From Actinomucor elegans (taxonomy: Eukaryota; Mucoromycota; Mucoromycetes; Mucorales; Mucoraceae), in contig JAMSLZ010000004.1 of NCBI GenBank assembly GCA_026027325.1, forward strand, positions 1,984,001-2,048,000: a stretch of 64,000 nucleotides of DNA, written 5' to 3'. This document shows positions 1-11,972 of this stretch, one piece after another. The notes below the pieces were generated by a model. It was given only the letters and a program-made list of their open reading frames with translations. It was not told the origin of the DNA and did no database searches. How positions within the stretch are numbered: position 1 is the stretch's first letter; every line of letters begins with the position of its first letter. The position numbers and the translations under genes were made by a program.

Positions 1-2990
1 TTCCTCTTGCCACATGCATGTCTTATTATATATCTATTCTTTTTTTTAATAATAATCTAACTATGCTCAACCAATCTCTAAATTGTTGTAAGACCAAACT
101 AGTTTCATAATTCTCCCTAAATGCACCCCTTAACTAAGAGGCTCTTTCGGTCGAGAATATTTATCATAATTTGGCTAATGAGAGTTACTAACTGACGATT
201 TTTTTTTATCAATTCATTGCATTAGACTCAAATTAATGTTGAGCCTGATAAATTTGCTCATTTTGAGCATAGTCTATTTTTCAAATGCGAAATTGGACCA
301 AGATCGACCAAGATCTCTCGATTGAATGTTGTGTACCATAGTCTTAGCGTTTAGCAAAAACCGTAGAAAATACATTTTGTTTTAATCATAAGGTATAGTA
401 TACTATTTAAGAAGTCTAGAATGGAATTCTGTCAATAGACTTCTATGAGAAGTCATTTAATAGGAAAAAAACGTTATTCTATATATTTCCGGATTTTAAA
501 GTGTGTCTTGTTACTGATATAGACAAAATTTCGTAATGGATCAGGGATCAAGAATGTCATAGACTTTTGTCTTGGGATCTTTGCTAACATCTATTTTTTT
601 TAAAAATAAATAAATAAATAATGAGCATTTGAGTGTCAATTAGCAAGTATATGTAAATTTCAGGGCTTTTAGGTGTAGTAATAGGCTATGACTGATTGTT
701 AATAAATTGTTATATTATGCCATCCCTCCCCTTGTTATACCGTACTTTCAACACTAAAAAGAAAAAGTTGTTTTTAAATAGAGTCTTGAAGATTATTTTA
801 CAGCAAAATCACAACATCACAATTTTTCTGCAGCTCAATTAAAGTCCAAATAGTGGTGATTAGTGAAGATCATGATTACGTTATGTTTTGAGAAAGGATG
901 AAGGATAAAATAAGCTAAACTCTAGTATTTTATTTTCTCACTACTCTCCATCATTATTATTGCCAAGTAATTCCTGATACGACTGCTCAATAGCATATAT
1001 GTGGCATCCATGTTACTAGACAGCCGTATGCATGACAAGATTTGATAGCTAAGGTAATTATTGCTTTGATCATCCCCACAATTAAGCTTATATTAATTTT
1101 AAAGTTCAATACATAACATGAGGTACATTCAATCCATCATAGAAAGCGTAATTACCCTCAAAGTGTATTGCGTACGGCTAATATAAAGATATTAAAGCAA
1201 AATATTATGATCCACTTCTTCCTCAAGACTCGATAAAGAAACTGGGGTGCAAATTAAAAGCAAATCTTAACGAGGACATTCTATCGAGTTTTTCAATTCA
1301 TTGTTACGCGATACTGAAATAAAAGTCCCTGTATCTACTGACATTAACGAATCCCACCCAGCTACTCTTATCAGATTTGACTTTGATTTTAACGATAATA
1401 AGCTCATGCTATATGCTTGAATTTATAAAAATGAAAAAGTAAAAATGCAAAAAAAAAGGTTTAACAAAAAGGAGATACTGATGTTGTCCTGGTATTGCGA
1501 CTCTATTGACCTAGGTATTGTCACCTATCTATTTGCAATACGCACAGGCCGTAGCTGCCTCCTTAGATGGCGTATGAGCTGGATGTCTAGTAAGTCTCGT
1601 AGCTATATCTGCACAGATGACCATGGCCTCTCAATGATAGTTTATGAATGCGACACTATCCAAAATTTCCTATGAGACGAACTGCCATTTGCTCCATTTG
1701 GCATGCTATTACACGACCGCCCTTGCATTCCTCCAATTGCTGCCCCTACAGTCTAGCGCTGCTCATGCTATCCTGTTGCATTTGACTAATAAGCTATGCC
1801 AAGAATATACTCTTGGACCTAAATAGTATATTCGATTTCATTTAGATTGCAAGTTAGAGATGTCCAATATATTTTATAGGACACCATTGAACCCTATCAA
1901 TCTACAGCTGATAATAATAATAGACATTCTTATTATATTCTGTTACATGAATATCACACAAAGCTATACATAGTTGTTATCCACTAAGGGTAGGATCCAA
2001 AAAAAGTATTATTATGAGAGTACCAGTACGTCAAGGATATAAAACAATATATGTAAGGTAATCAAGTCCAGAAAAATAAGAATTCACAACTAAACTTTTG
2101 AGAGGAAACGGTAAACTATTCAAGAAACATAATTATATGGTAATGTGTATGGTAAGGGCAGTCCACAGTTTCAGCTTGAGGACGCAGTATCACCAATTGA
2201 TGAACATACTATCCGAAGACATTTTTTCTTTGTACCAAGTAAATTAGAATGATCATCAGCTAATTGTATGCATATGATAAAGTATTCCATGGGAGAGAAT
2301 TGAATGACCTTGATTCCTTTGCACAAGCAATGATTGGCAGGAAGGTATTATTTATAGCCAATGGTACAAGTTAACAAGTCTTGCACCGATGCAAAATGAA
2401 CGGCGCGCTCCAGTATTTCGTACGGAAAATGAACATACTTTTTCGGCATTTCCGTTTATAATAGTTGCTTGATGGCCGATATATCGGCGTTAACTAGTGT
2501 AATAGAATACATTCTTGAGTTACCTAAGAATTCTCTGGTTTCACCAAGGAAACGGGAGCATAGTTTCTTCAGGTACAAGATTTGATCTTTGCATTGTTGT
2601 CACCATTACTACTACATCATTACATTACCGATATCCAATAATAATGCTTCGTTTATTTAATATTTGTAAGGTACAACACCGAAAGAAAAAAATTAGACGA
2701 TAAGCCGCTTGATTTAATTAGTATAAATCCTAGCCAAACTCGCCCGAATATCAACGGAATTTATTTGATAAAAGTTATACTTTAATATGATTGTTTTTCT
2801 TCAATTGAAGAATAAATAACTTTGTTTTACAATAGTTAAAAATCGTGTTACACGCGTTATAAACTACTGCTGCGGTTTTTAACCAAGCCACTGAGAGTTT
2901 AAACTTTCAAGTGATACAATAACACAACTACTTTGGTATATAAAGCACTTTTTTCTCCTGCCCTGTCTTAAACGGAGCATATTGTTCAGC
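1..2990. other. Gene-free AT-rich stretch
   Basis: I see no convincing gene here. Short open frames occur but lack family motifs, codon bias or matching splice sites. A motif near 281-316 belongs to a dispersed short repeat that recurs elsewhere in the window. The last few hundred bases should hold the promoter of the deaminase gene that starts at 2991; a TATATAAAG stretch near 2937-2945 lies about 50 bp upstream of its ATG. Confidence 0.6.
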
Positions 2991-4189
2991 ATGTTAACTG
3001 CCTCTACACTTTCACTTACTGATTTCTGTACTCAACTTCCTAAAGTTGAACTTCACGCTCACCTCAATGGCAGTCTAAGCCCTGCTACTATGCGTGAATT
3101 GGTAAGTCGAAAGCAGGCAACAAACCCTGAACTAGTCGAATTCAAGATTCCCGACTCGTTGGATTCCATTAGCAGGTAAAGAAAAAGGTCAAAAGGCTTA
3201 CGCATGTTTTGTTTATTGACGTTTTACTTAGTTTTTTCGAATTGTTTCGTTTTATCTATCAGTTGACAGACGATGAAGAAAGCGTGCGTATTGCAACACG
3301 TAACGTAGTTCGTGAATTTGCCGAGGATGGTGTAAAGTACTTGGAGTTGAGAACTACGCCTAGAAAGAACCCAGATAAAGGTGAGGAAAAAGGGATATAG
3401 GGATTTGGTGGATTTAATAAAATAAAACAACCACATTGAAAGGTATGACAAAGACATCGTATCTGACTGCAGTTACTTCTGCTATTGAGGATTGCCAAAA
3501 GGACAATCTTGATATTATCGTCAAACTGATTGTATCCATTGATCGTCGTAATCAGCTGCACGAAGCTGAGGAAGTGGTGGATTTAGCTTTAGCTTTTCGA
3601 TCTCGCGGTGTCATAGGTATTGATCTTTGTGGTGACGTTGAAGTAGGTCTGTTTGAGAACCTGAGACCTGCTTTTGAAAGAGCAAAGAAGCATGGATTCC
3701 CTCTTACTTTGCATTTCAATGAAATTGTACCAAACATGGCAGAGGCTCCTACTCTCTTATCAATTCAGCCTAATCGCTTAGGCCATGCTACTTTTCTCGA
3801 TGATTATTGTAGAAAAACGATTTATGAGCAGAATATCCCTATTGAAATTTGTATGACTTCCAATGTGCTATGTAAAACGGTCAAGAGTTTCGAAGAACAT
3901 CATATCAAAGAACTCTTGTATGATAATCATCCATTCATCTTATGTGTAAGTCACTCTAATATACAATGACCGAGTCATTAATGACGATTGTGAATAGACT
4001 GACGATAAGGGTGTCTTTTTCTCGGATGTTTCTAATGAATACCAATTGGCCGCTAAAACATTCAAACTGACCTATGAAGAACTGTATACTATTTCAGTTC
4101 GCTCTATTGATGCCATCTTTGCTAGCGAGGATATTAAGAATGAATTAAAGCAACGTTGGGCCAAATGGCACGAATCAGTCTTTAATTAA
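2991..4189 (+). CDS. N6-methyl-AMP deaminase-like (ADAL) protein
   Basis: Spliced gene of four exons (2991-3175, 3232-3380, 3443-3945, 3998-4189) giving 342 residues. It belongs to the adenosine/AMP deaminase superfamily and resembles the ADAL/MAPDA branch, cytosolic zinc enzymes that remove the methylamino group of N6-methyl-AMP to give IMP. Visible motifs: the zinc-binding HxH in VELHAHLNGSL near the N-terminus, VKYLELRTTPR, the LHFNE segment, RLGHATFL and the catalytic-site CTDD near the C-terminus. The family usually has GHG where this protein has GHA. The start is the first ATG in frame before the HxH motif. The first acceptor at 3231 is the one that keeps the family sequence SSFFELFRFIYQL in frame. 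The stop lies inside the last codons of the opposing gene. Confidence 0.9.
4182..4189. other. Overlap of two convergent stop codons
   Basis: The palindrome TTAATTAA at 4182-4189 carries both stops: TAA of the deaminase gene at 4187-4189 on the plus strand and TAA of the adenylate-kinase-like gene at 4184-4182 on the minus strand. The coding regions overlap by 8 bp, so each 3'UTR must be antisense to the other gene's last exon. Confidence 0.88.
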
Positions 4190-6096
4190 ACTTTTGTTCT
4201 AAAGCACGAATATAGTGCTTGGGATATTCGACAGTCAATAAATATATATGTTTTGTATCTAATTCAATCTTTCCAGTCTTTAAATCTATACGGACGGGCA
4301 CATGATGTACGCGACGGTCCATTGAGACGTGATAGCCACGTTCTGATAATACATCCATCACAATAGCAGCAAAATGATCATCTCCCATTAAAGGTTCTTC
4401 GCTATAAAATAAAATAAAATAAAATAAAAAAAATCTGAGTACTATGTCAAACAGAGTATGGCGTTGTACCTACGTCCTAACGTTGACATGTCCACTGATC
4501 GAGTGACGATGTACTTTAGGCATTACGTTGTTATCGATAAATTGGATAGCTTTATGAAGCATATCTGGTTCTGTATCTTGATAATGTTCTAAACGACTAA
4601 TCAAGTCCTATTATCATGCAGTAAAATATGAGATACTTTTCTCTTTCTCTCTCCCTATATGCCTGTAGCTAGTACTTTACCTGTCGAGCATGGATTCCTA
4701 TTTGAGTTGCTACAGGGATATGCGAAATAGAATCAAAGGTATCCGAGTCCAACTCCAGAGAAGATTGATACTCGAATTCCTTTAGGATGATCTGTAATAC
4801 TTCTTTGATAGAGCCAGTAGCATTAATCAGGTCTATTGAATATATGGTTAGTCTTATTTTCTACAATGACCATCTGCTACTTACGAAAAGGAAACATTTT
4901 AGACAATTTTAAGAGTGAGCCATAATGAGCTTTGAATATAGAGTATCTCTCACGAATCAACTATAAAAACGGGTTAGCGTCTTTGGCTGATGATAGGAAT
5001 AAAGGTATACTTACACTTTCGTCATTATCAGTTACTCGCTCATCCCAAAAGACCCCTTGACCAGTCTTTTTCACTTCAATATTATGTTCACGAATCATTC
5101 TACCTCTGGATAATTGCCTCTGAACCGATATTTCTTCATCTACATACAGTACACAAATACGAAACACAGGGCGACTAGAATGACAGTGGATTAGATATAC
5201 ATCTTAGCCTAAGCTGTTGTTATTGTAGGGAATCTTACGGGTATTGATCTCTTCTATCTGTATGCCAAAACTCTCTTCTCAATTCTGTCATACGGTCATG
5301 TAACAGCTTAAGTGCTTCCACCTGAATATCCGTACGAGGGAATCCATCAACCAAAACTCCCACTGTAGGATCACAATCCAGCATCGCGTGTAAGATCAAT
5401 TCTATCACATACCGGTCAGAAATCATTTGGCCCTGATTGATAAGTTCTTTGCACTCAGGTGCCTGTAACAACTGAGAAACAGAAATAGGAGGGTTCGTGA
5501 TGCCACGTGCACGTAGAATAGAAGGTGTATGCGTTCCTTTACCAGAACTTTAAAATGTGAGTTGTTATCAAACCAACTATTTTTTTATAGCGTATTTTAC
5601 CCAGGTGCTCCCATTAAAAAGATGAATTCTCGGGGCAAATGAATGTTTTCTCGGCCATAATGATCCTCAATATTCTTCCAAGCTTGGTTAAAGATCAATT
5701 TTGCGTCTTTGATCTCAGCAGCTCTTGATATAAATAGTTCAGTTAGCTTTGTGTATCTGTATATAAAGAAACTCGAGATTCTCAATTACCATACAATACC
5801 TTGTTGAGTCTTGGTTAGTTGATCGAGAAGAGCTAGTATCTAAGTGAATAATAATAACAATAATAATAATAATAATAAAAGAGTAAGTTATTGATTTGAA
5901 ACGTTTGGAAATATTACGCATACATACTTGTTTGCTCAGGAACCGCAGGTAAGCGAGTAGTAGCTGAAAAAGTAGTATAATATTGATTGCAAGTTACTCT
6001 AGTAGTACTGTTAGTTGTAGGCAGCAATGTAATACGTTTAAGAAGCCTATTGGAATGGTTGAAAAGAAAAGGGACCGCTCTTCTGATAGTAGTCAT
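4182..6096 (-). CDS. Adenylate kinase-like protein, probably mitochondrial
   Basis: Nine exons on the minus strand (6096-5928, 5839-5800, 5756-5601, 5547-5239, 5174-5015, 4960-4885, 4832-4681, 4607-4474, 4401-4182) join in frame to 471 residues. The N-terminus is rich in Arg, Ser and Thr without acidic residues, like a mitochondrial presequence. The middle is an adenylate-kinase domain: P-loop GAPGSGKGT split by an intron, ISDRYV, VLVDGFPRT, a lid segment ending FWDERVTDND, and FHLINATGSI. Beyond the usual kinase length there is an extra C-terminal part of about 140 residues, reminiscent of plant/algal adenylate kinases with an appended domain; its role is unknown to me. Likely reaction: phosphoryl transfer between nucleotides. 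It faces the ABC1-type kinase gene across a short promoter. Confidence 0.82.
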
Positions 6097-6321
6097 AGTT
6101 GGATTAAGAAACAAGAGAGAAAGGTATCCGAAAATGCGGGGTTTTACGGGTGTTTTTTATATGGTCCAGGCGAATGACGCATAGCCTTCTCGCCGGATAT
6201 CATGCGCACTATTAAGGCAATTATCGTAATCTCTGTGTCATTTTTTTTTATAAGGGCTTGATTGTTTCTGGATAGCTTTTTCATTTTTATTATTACTACT
6301 CTTTCATTTTTTTCTGTCACT
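6097..6321. promoter_or_regulatory. Divergent promoter, 225 bp
   Basis: Only 225 bp separate the ATG of the adenylate-kinase-like gene (minus, 6096) from the ATG of the ABC1-type kinase gene (plus, 6322). The interval includes ATGACGCAT near 6173, similar to a bZIP (Gcn4/CRE-type) half-palindrome. Shared control is an inference from spacing. Confidence 0.5.
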
Positions 6322-8173
6322 ATGGCCTTTCTTGTTAGAACTCTATCTCGACCTACTAAAGTTGTATTCGGTTCGGCCTTGGTGGGTACAAGCTTTTACG
6401 CATACGATTCACGAACGGAAGCACAGCTTATGACTCGAAATTTTCGCACTTTTTATAACGGCCTCGCTCTCGCTATCGATTACAAGCTCAACTTCAAACC
6501 AGGCCATTCAGCGCAAGATACGGTCCACATTGAACAACTTCACGAACGCGTGGCCAACCGAATCTTTGACGTTTTTGAAAACAACGGTGGTCTCTATATC
6601 AAAATAGGACAGGTTATTGGCACCCAGTCAGCTATTTTGCCCATCGCGTATCAAAGAAGAGCCAAACGTTTGTTTGATTCAGCTCCAGCGGTCCCGTTTG
6701 AGGCGGTTGAACGCGTATTCATGGAAGATTTTCAGGGCCAGCATCCCAGTCAAGTGTTTGCTGAATTTGACATGACTCCCATAGCCTCAGCTTCGATCGC
6801 ACAGGTACATAGAGCCCGGTTGCACAATGGCGATTTGGTAGCAGTCAAAATACAAAAACCAGCTATTCAAAAGCAAATGGAATGGGATCTTGGGGCTTTT
6901 CGTATCTTGTTGAAAGTGTATGAACGTATATTTGATTTGCCATTGTCTTGGTCTAGTAGCTATGTCGAGGAACATATGCGTATGGAGGCTGATTTTGAAA
7001 ACGAAGCGAGGTAATTTATTACAACATAATAAGTATTTGTGGATACTCACAAAATATGTACCAGAAACGCGATAAAAGCTAGAACGCACATGGAAAAGGA
7101 AAAAAGTTTGCAAGGAAAGGTTTATATACCCAAAGTATATGAAGAGTATACTTCGAAGCGAGTACTTGTTTGTGAATGGGTGGATGGTATCCAATTGACA
7201 AATACAGAGATGTTACAAAAGAAAGGCATCGACTATAAAGAGGCGATGAAGATAGCGATAGAAGCCTTTGCTAGTCAGATTTTTCGTAGTGGATTTGTGC
7301 ATGGTAAGAATAATACAGATGATGGATAATGTATAGTTTGTTCAACTTGTTTTCTATAATAGGCGACCCTCATCCAGGCAATGTACTCGTTCGAAAGAAC
7401 CCGCTCAAACAGAATCAAGTTCAAGTTATATTAATTGATCATGGCCTTTATATACAAGAATCTGAAAAGTAAACAAAAATCCATTGTAACTGATTAGCAT
7501 ACGCTGACTTACATAAACAGATTTCGTTTAGAATATTGTGAGTTATGGGAAGCTTTGTTCATGCTTGATGTACCAAAAATGACAGAAATCTGTAAGCAAT
7601 GGGGTATCCATGACGCCACCATGTTTGCTTCCATCACATTACAACGTCCTTTCTCGGGCAAAAAGGCAGTCCATATTGACCCACACGTAGACGTGAAAGA
7701 CATGTACGAAATGCAGTACCATATGAAAGAAAGAATCAAACACTTTTTACAAGATCAAGCCTTGTTTCCTAAAGAACTGATCTTTATTTCGAGAAATATG
7801 AACATTGTCAGAGCCAATAACAAAGCAGTAGGAAGCCCTGTGAACCGCATCAATATCATGGCGCGTTGGGCTGTCAAGGGTTTATCAAGAAGCGAAAAAG
7901 GTTCTTGGCTTAGTTGGCGATCGATCATTTTTGAATGCACATTATTATTTATGTCGCTCAGTTTTTGGTTGGTGAGATTTAGAGAAGCATCGAATAAGCT
8001 CCTATTTGGATCAAATGCTCGCGGATTGGAGGATATTTTGGATGAAAGAATGAAAGATCAGGTATTTATTTAAACACATATACAATTATCCAATGGTGTA
8101 TTTATATTGTTTTATATACTAGATGTTTAAGCAGTTTGGTGTAAAAATCGATCCTTCTGTATTTGATGGCTAA
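6322..8173 (+). CDS. ABC1/ADCK-family atypical kinase (Mcp2/ADCK1-like)
   Basis: Five exons (6322-7010, 7065-7303, 7363-7468, 7521-8061, 8123-8173) give 541 residues. The family (UbiB/COQ8/ADCK) consists of protein-kinase-like ATPases, mostly in mitochondria and linked to coenzyme Q and lipid homeostasis. Motifs: NNGGLYIKIGQ (the KxGQ segment), ASASIAQVHRA (the Ala-rich loop replacing the glycine loop), VAVKIQKP with the lysine, EADFENEA, and GDPHPGN with ILIDHGLY (catalytic and metal-binding segments). The N-terminal stretch RTLSRPTKVVFGSALVGTSFYAYDSR looks like a presequence plus membrane segment. Overall pattern fits the yeast Mcp2/human ADCK1 branch better than COQ8. The start is the first ATG in frame. 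Confidence 0.88.
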
Positions 8174-9354
8174 TAGATTTATCTAGATATCATAGAATAG
8201 AATTAAAATTAAAATAAAAAAGTATGCCTGTCCAACTACGTCGAAGGTACTACGTGCGCATAGTATATTGATTGAGCCGCAATGAAGTAAAGATGTAGAA
8301 AATAGAACGGTCTATTCTGAACAAAAAGGATTATAAAGTTTTACAAAAAATTTTACCCAATTACCTGTACCATCTTTACCCGTTAATTTGAGGTCTCTGA
8401 ACAAATAGGATTAATTGAATGCAATATTAAACAGAATCCGCCGAAGGAATGTAGAGAGAGAGAGAGAGTAATCTCTAGAGTATTCTCTTGGGTCAGAATT
8501 TTAAACTGTTTTTTTTTGTGAGCCAAATAAAATTCCTCCCTAAGCTTTGCATTTATCTGAATGATAAAAATATTCAAACAACATTGGTACAGAACTAAAT
8601 TGTACATCGAGTGATATAAAATACATATCAGAATTCTTTAAAGACATAAAAGTTAACTTTGATAAAAAACCAATTACTATGTATTTTTATATATATATAT
8701 ACTTTTTAGCTATTCTCGGGTATATTAAAATATCGAAATGACTTGTCAGTTACGCAGTAAAATGTCTTTGCACTTTATTAAAAAAAAAAAAAAAAAAAGT
8801 AATTTATGAAATCCTTAAAATCGGGTCATTTTGTTCGACCGATTTTAGATTCATGTCGCATGCGTTTACTAGTACATGTTCAGGATGAGCCATTACATGT
8901 GCTAGAACTAATAGCTGATTAAAATTCAATAGATACATTACAATCCAGCGCTTAACTACAAAGAATATGCATTCTATTTATCAAATTCTAGTGATTTGTA
9001 GATCTCTCAACCGTTTCCAGTCAAATGCCACATCAAATTAGTATTGCATTTATAAAAAATAAAGGTCTGTTGCGTTTGTTGGAATCTTTAACAAAGAGTA
9101 TATTCTGGTAACTCCACTTTTCTTGTTTTCCTTGTGGAGACTTTTATACTGATCATCATGCAGTAACTCTGCACACAGCTTTACATTAAAAAAATTGAAT
9201 AAGCCAAGCTTTTCATGTTCAAAAAGCAACTCCCTGACGAGTCTGTTATTCAAAACAATCTGAAATCTGGAACAAATGGGATAAAATAGACCAGACTACT
9301 ATAGCATAATAGACGGACTTCGAAGAGTTGTGGCTTAGATTTAGTATTTTTCTG
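8174..9354. other. Intergenic, no gene seen
   Basis: AT-rich spacer with a poly-A run near 8781-8798, a GA repeat near 8452-8467 and one copy of the dispersed short motif near 8416-8448. Small open frames on the minus strand lack any recognisable pattern. Confidence 0.6.
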
Positions 9355-9362
9355 TATAAATA
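9355..9362 (+). promoter_or_regulatory. TATA box of the EF-1alpha gene
   Basis: TATAAATA about 130 bp before the ATG. With a usual TATA-to-start distance, transcription would begin near 9385-9390, leaving a short leader with one probable intron. Confidence 0.6.
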
Positions 9363-9416
9363 GTTTTTCTTGAGCAGACCGTTTGTGTTCCATCCCTAAT
9401 TTCTATCCACTAAAAG

Positions 9417-9478
9417 GTAAAGAAACCATCCATCCATCAATACATCCATCCATTTGATACTTATATTCTATATTATAG
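9417..9478 (+). other. Probable 5'UTR intron of the EF-1alpha gene
   Basis: GTAAAG at 9417 and TATTATAG ending 9478 define a 62-bp intron that stops 9 bases before the ATG. It contains a (CCAT)n-type microsatellite. Leader introns are common in translation-factor genes; no transcript data are available here. Confidence 0.5.
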
Positions 9479-9487
9479 TTAATCAAA

Positions 9488-11047
9488 ATGGGTAAAGAGA
9501 AGACTCACGTTAACGTTGTCGTTATTGGTCACGTCGATTCTGGTAAGTCCACCACCACTGGTCACTTGATTTACAAGTGTGGTGGTATCGATAAGCGTAC
9601 CATCGAAAAGTTCGAGAAGGAAGCTGCTGAACTCGGTAAGGGTTCCTTCAAGTACGCTTGGGTTCTTGACAAGCTCAAGGCTGAACGTGAGCGTGGTATC
9701 ACTATCGATATTGCTCTCTGGAAGTTCGAGACTCCCAAGTACAACGTCACCGTTATTGATGCTCCCGGCCATCGTGATTTCATCAAGAACATGATTACTG
9801 GTACTTCTCAAGCCGATTGTGCTATTCTTATCATTGCTGGTGGTACTGGTGAATTCGAAGCTGGTATTTCCAAGGATGGTCAAACCCGTGAACACGCTCT
9901 TCTTGCCTTCACCTTGGGTGTCCGTCAATTGATCGTTGCTATCAACAAGATGGATACCACCAAGTGGTCCGAAGCTCGTTACACCGAAATCGTCAAGGAA
10001 GTCTCTTCTTTCATCAAGAAGATTGGTTTCAATCCCAAGTCTGTTCCTTTCGTCCCCATCTCTGGCTGGCACGGTGATAACATGTTGGAAGAGTCCAAGA
10101 ACATGCCCTGGTTCAAGGGATGGAACAAGGAAACCAAGGCTGGTTCCTCCACCGGTAAGACTCTCCTCCAAGCTATTGATGCTATTGAGCCTCCTACCCG
10201 TCCTTCCGACAAGCCTCTCCGTCTTCCCCTCCAAGATGTCTACAAGATTGGTGGTATTGGTACGGTCCCTGTTGGTCGTGTCGAAACCGGTACTATCAAG
10301 GCTGGTATGGTTGTCAACTTCGCTCCCGCTGCTGTCACCACTGAAGTCAAGTCCGTCGAAATGCATCACGAAACCCTCACTGAAGGTCTCCCCGGTGACA
10401 ACGTCGGTTTCAACGTCAAGAACGTCTCCGTCAAGGATATCCGTCGTGGTAACGTCTGTTCCGACTCCAAGAACGATCCCGCTAAGGAATCTGCCTCTTT
10501 CACCGCTCAAGTTATTATCTTGAACCACCCCGGTCAAATCTCTGCTGGTTACGCACCAGTCCTCGATTGTCACACCGCTCACATCGCCTGTAAGTTCGCT
10601 GAACTCATTGAGAAGATTGATCGTCGTTCCGGTAAGTTATATCATAACACGCTTTCTCCAAGATTGGTAAAGCTATTGAGAATTTTTTTGTAATTGCAAA
10701 TGGGTTTGAAACACCGCTTTGCTTGTAAAAATTTTCTTGTAGCCTGTCAAATGAGAAAAGCGTTTTTTTTAAGATAAAATATCTAACTGTTTGATGTTGT
10801 TTTATAATGAACAGGTAAGAAGATGGAAGATGCTCCCAAGTTCGTCAAGTCTGGTGACTCTGCTATCGTCAAGATGATTCCTTCCAAGCCCATGTGTGTT
10901 GAAGCTTATACTGATTACCCTCCTCTTGGTCGTTTCGCTGTCCGTGATATGCGTCAAACCGTCGCTGTCGGTGTCATCAAGGCCGTCGAGAAGGTTGACA
11001 AGGCTGGTAAGGTCACCAAGGCCGCTGCCAAGGCTTCCAAGAAATAA
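9488..11047 (+). CDS. TEF1: Translation elongation factor 1-alpha
   Basis: Two exons (9488-10631 and 10815-11047) encode 458 residues, the usual fungal length. The GTPase delivers aminoacyl-tRNA to the ribosome in the cytosol. Motifs in order: GHVDSGKST (P-loop), the switch I region ending [23 protein letters not shown] (G3), NKMD (G4), SGWHGDN (G5 region), then domains II and III with [22 protein letters not shown] and HTAHIACKF. The lone intron lies late in domain III, within RRSGKK. The C-terminus is AAAKASKK. Codon choice is strongly biased (C-ending Asn, Lys AAG, Gly GGT), unlike the neighbouring genes, as expected for very high expression. Confidence 0.97.
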
Positions 11048-11111
11048 GCAATCCACCCTTAATTGTTTATAATGGATGTTAAAAAGTACTAGGTTTACTT
11101 TTGTATAATGT

Positions 11112-11117
11112 AATAAA
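11112..11117 (+). terminator. Poly(A) signal of EF-1alpha
   Basis: AATAAA 65 bases after the stop codon, in an AT-rich 3' flank. It is the best candidate for the 3' end signal of this gene. Confidence 0.5.
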
Positions 11118-11972
11118 GAGATATTTTACAATCTAATAATGTTTATGTATTTGTTTGGTACTTTTTTTTTTTGATTCACAATATGAAAGTAATTATGCTC
11201 GCGCATAAGTGGGTGAGAGGAGATATCCACCTTATTTATGATACATTCGTAGGAGCTTGTAAACAGTTTTATTGTCCAAATACTAGTAAATATATTGTCT
11301 GATAATGCAAATATGTGTATCCTGGAAGAGCTAAGAGTGTATATATTGTAATGGAAGTTTTAAGATTATATCAGTATGCATGTCAAGTGTAGCCGCTTGT
11401 GATAAATGCGGGCTATTAATCAAATGTGACATTTAATCGAGATTGATCAAGATTTCTTTTAATTGTAGTGTTCCATGCCTTTTTTTTTTGGCAGTGTTAT
11501 ATACATGTAGCAAAATGCAATGTAATTAGTAAACATTAAAACGTTAAGCGTTTAATAAACATTATAGAGCCGAACATTTTATTTTGAATGCTATAGATTC
11601 CGTGGTGGCTCGAGTAGAAAATTATTGTAAAAAGGAATACTTGAGCACTTGTCTACTACAATATATACCTGTAGGTATAAAAGTATTTGTGACAATAAAG
11701 TTTTTATGAATGGATATCCAAGTATTGAGACGCTTGTTGACACATTCTGATGTCCAATAAAATCAGGTTCGCAGCCTTTACGAATAGAACTTCGAAGTCT
11801 GTAGCGGCGCGTCCATTTGTTCATTTGGATGACCGAAGGCGTGGTTGGATCATTTGATTCGTTGAAACATAAAACTTGCCTTCACTGTTCCGTGAGATTG
11901 GAACCAGTAACTATAACCTGAATAGAGTCTTAAAAAATATTTTGACTTTCTTTTTTTTTTCTCGATCTAATA
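11118..11972. other. Intergenic, no gene seen
   Basis: Spacer between EF-1alpha and the dihydrouridine synthase gene. One copy of the dispersed short motif lies near 11420-11455. No coding pattern was recognised. Confidence 0.6.

Noticed and set aside
2982..2990. Earlier start codon for the deaminase
   Set aside because: The extension would begin with TTG; the first ATG at 2991 fits the family N-terminus.
9479..10582. Long minus-strand open frame opposite EF-1alpha
   Set aside because: A shadow of the strongly biased codon use of the EF-1alpha gene; it has no family motifs of its own.
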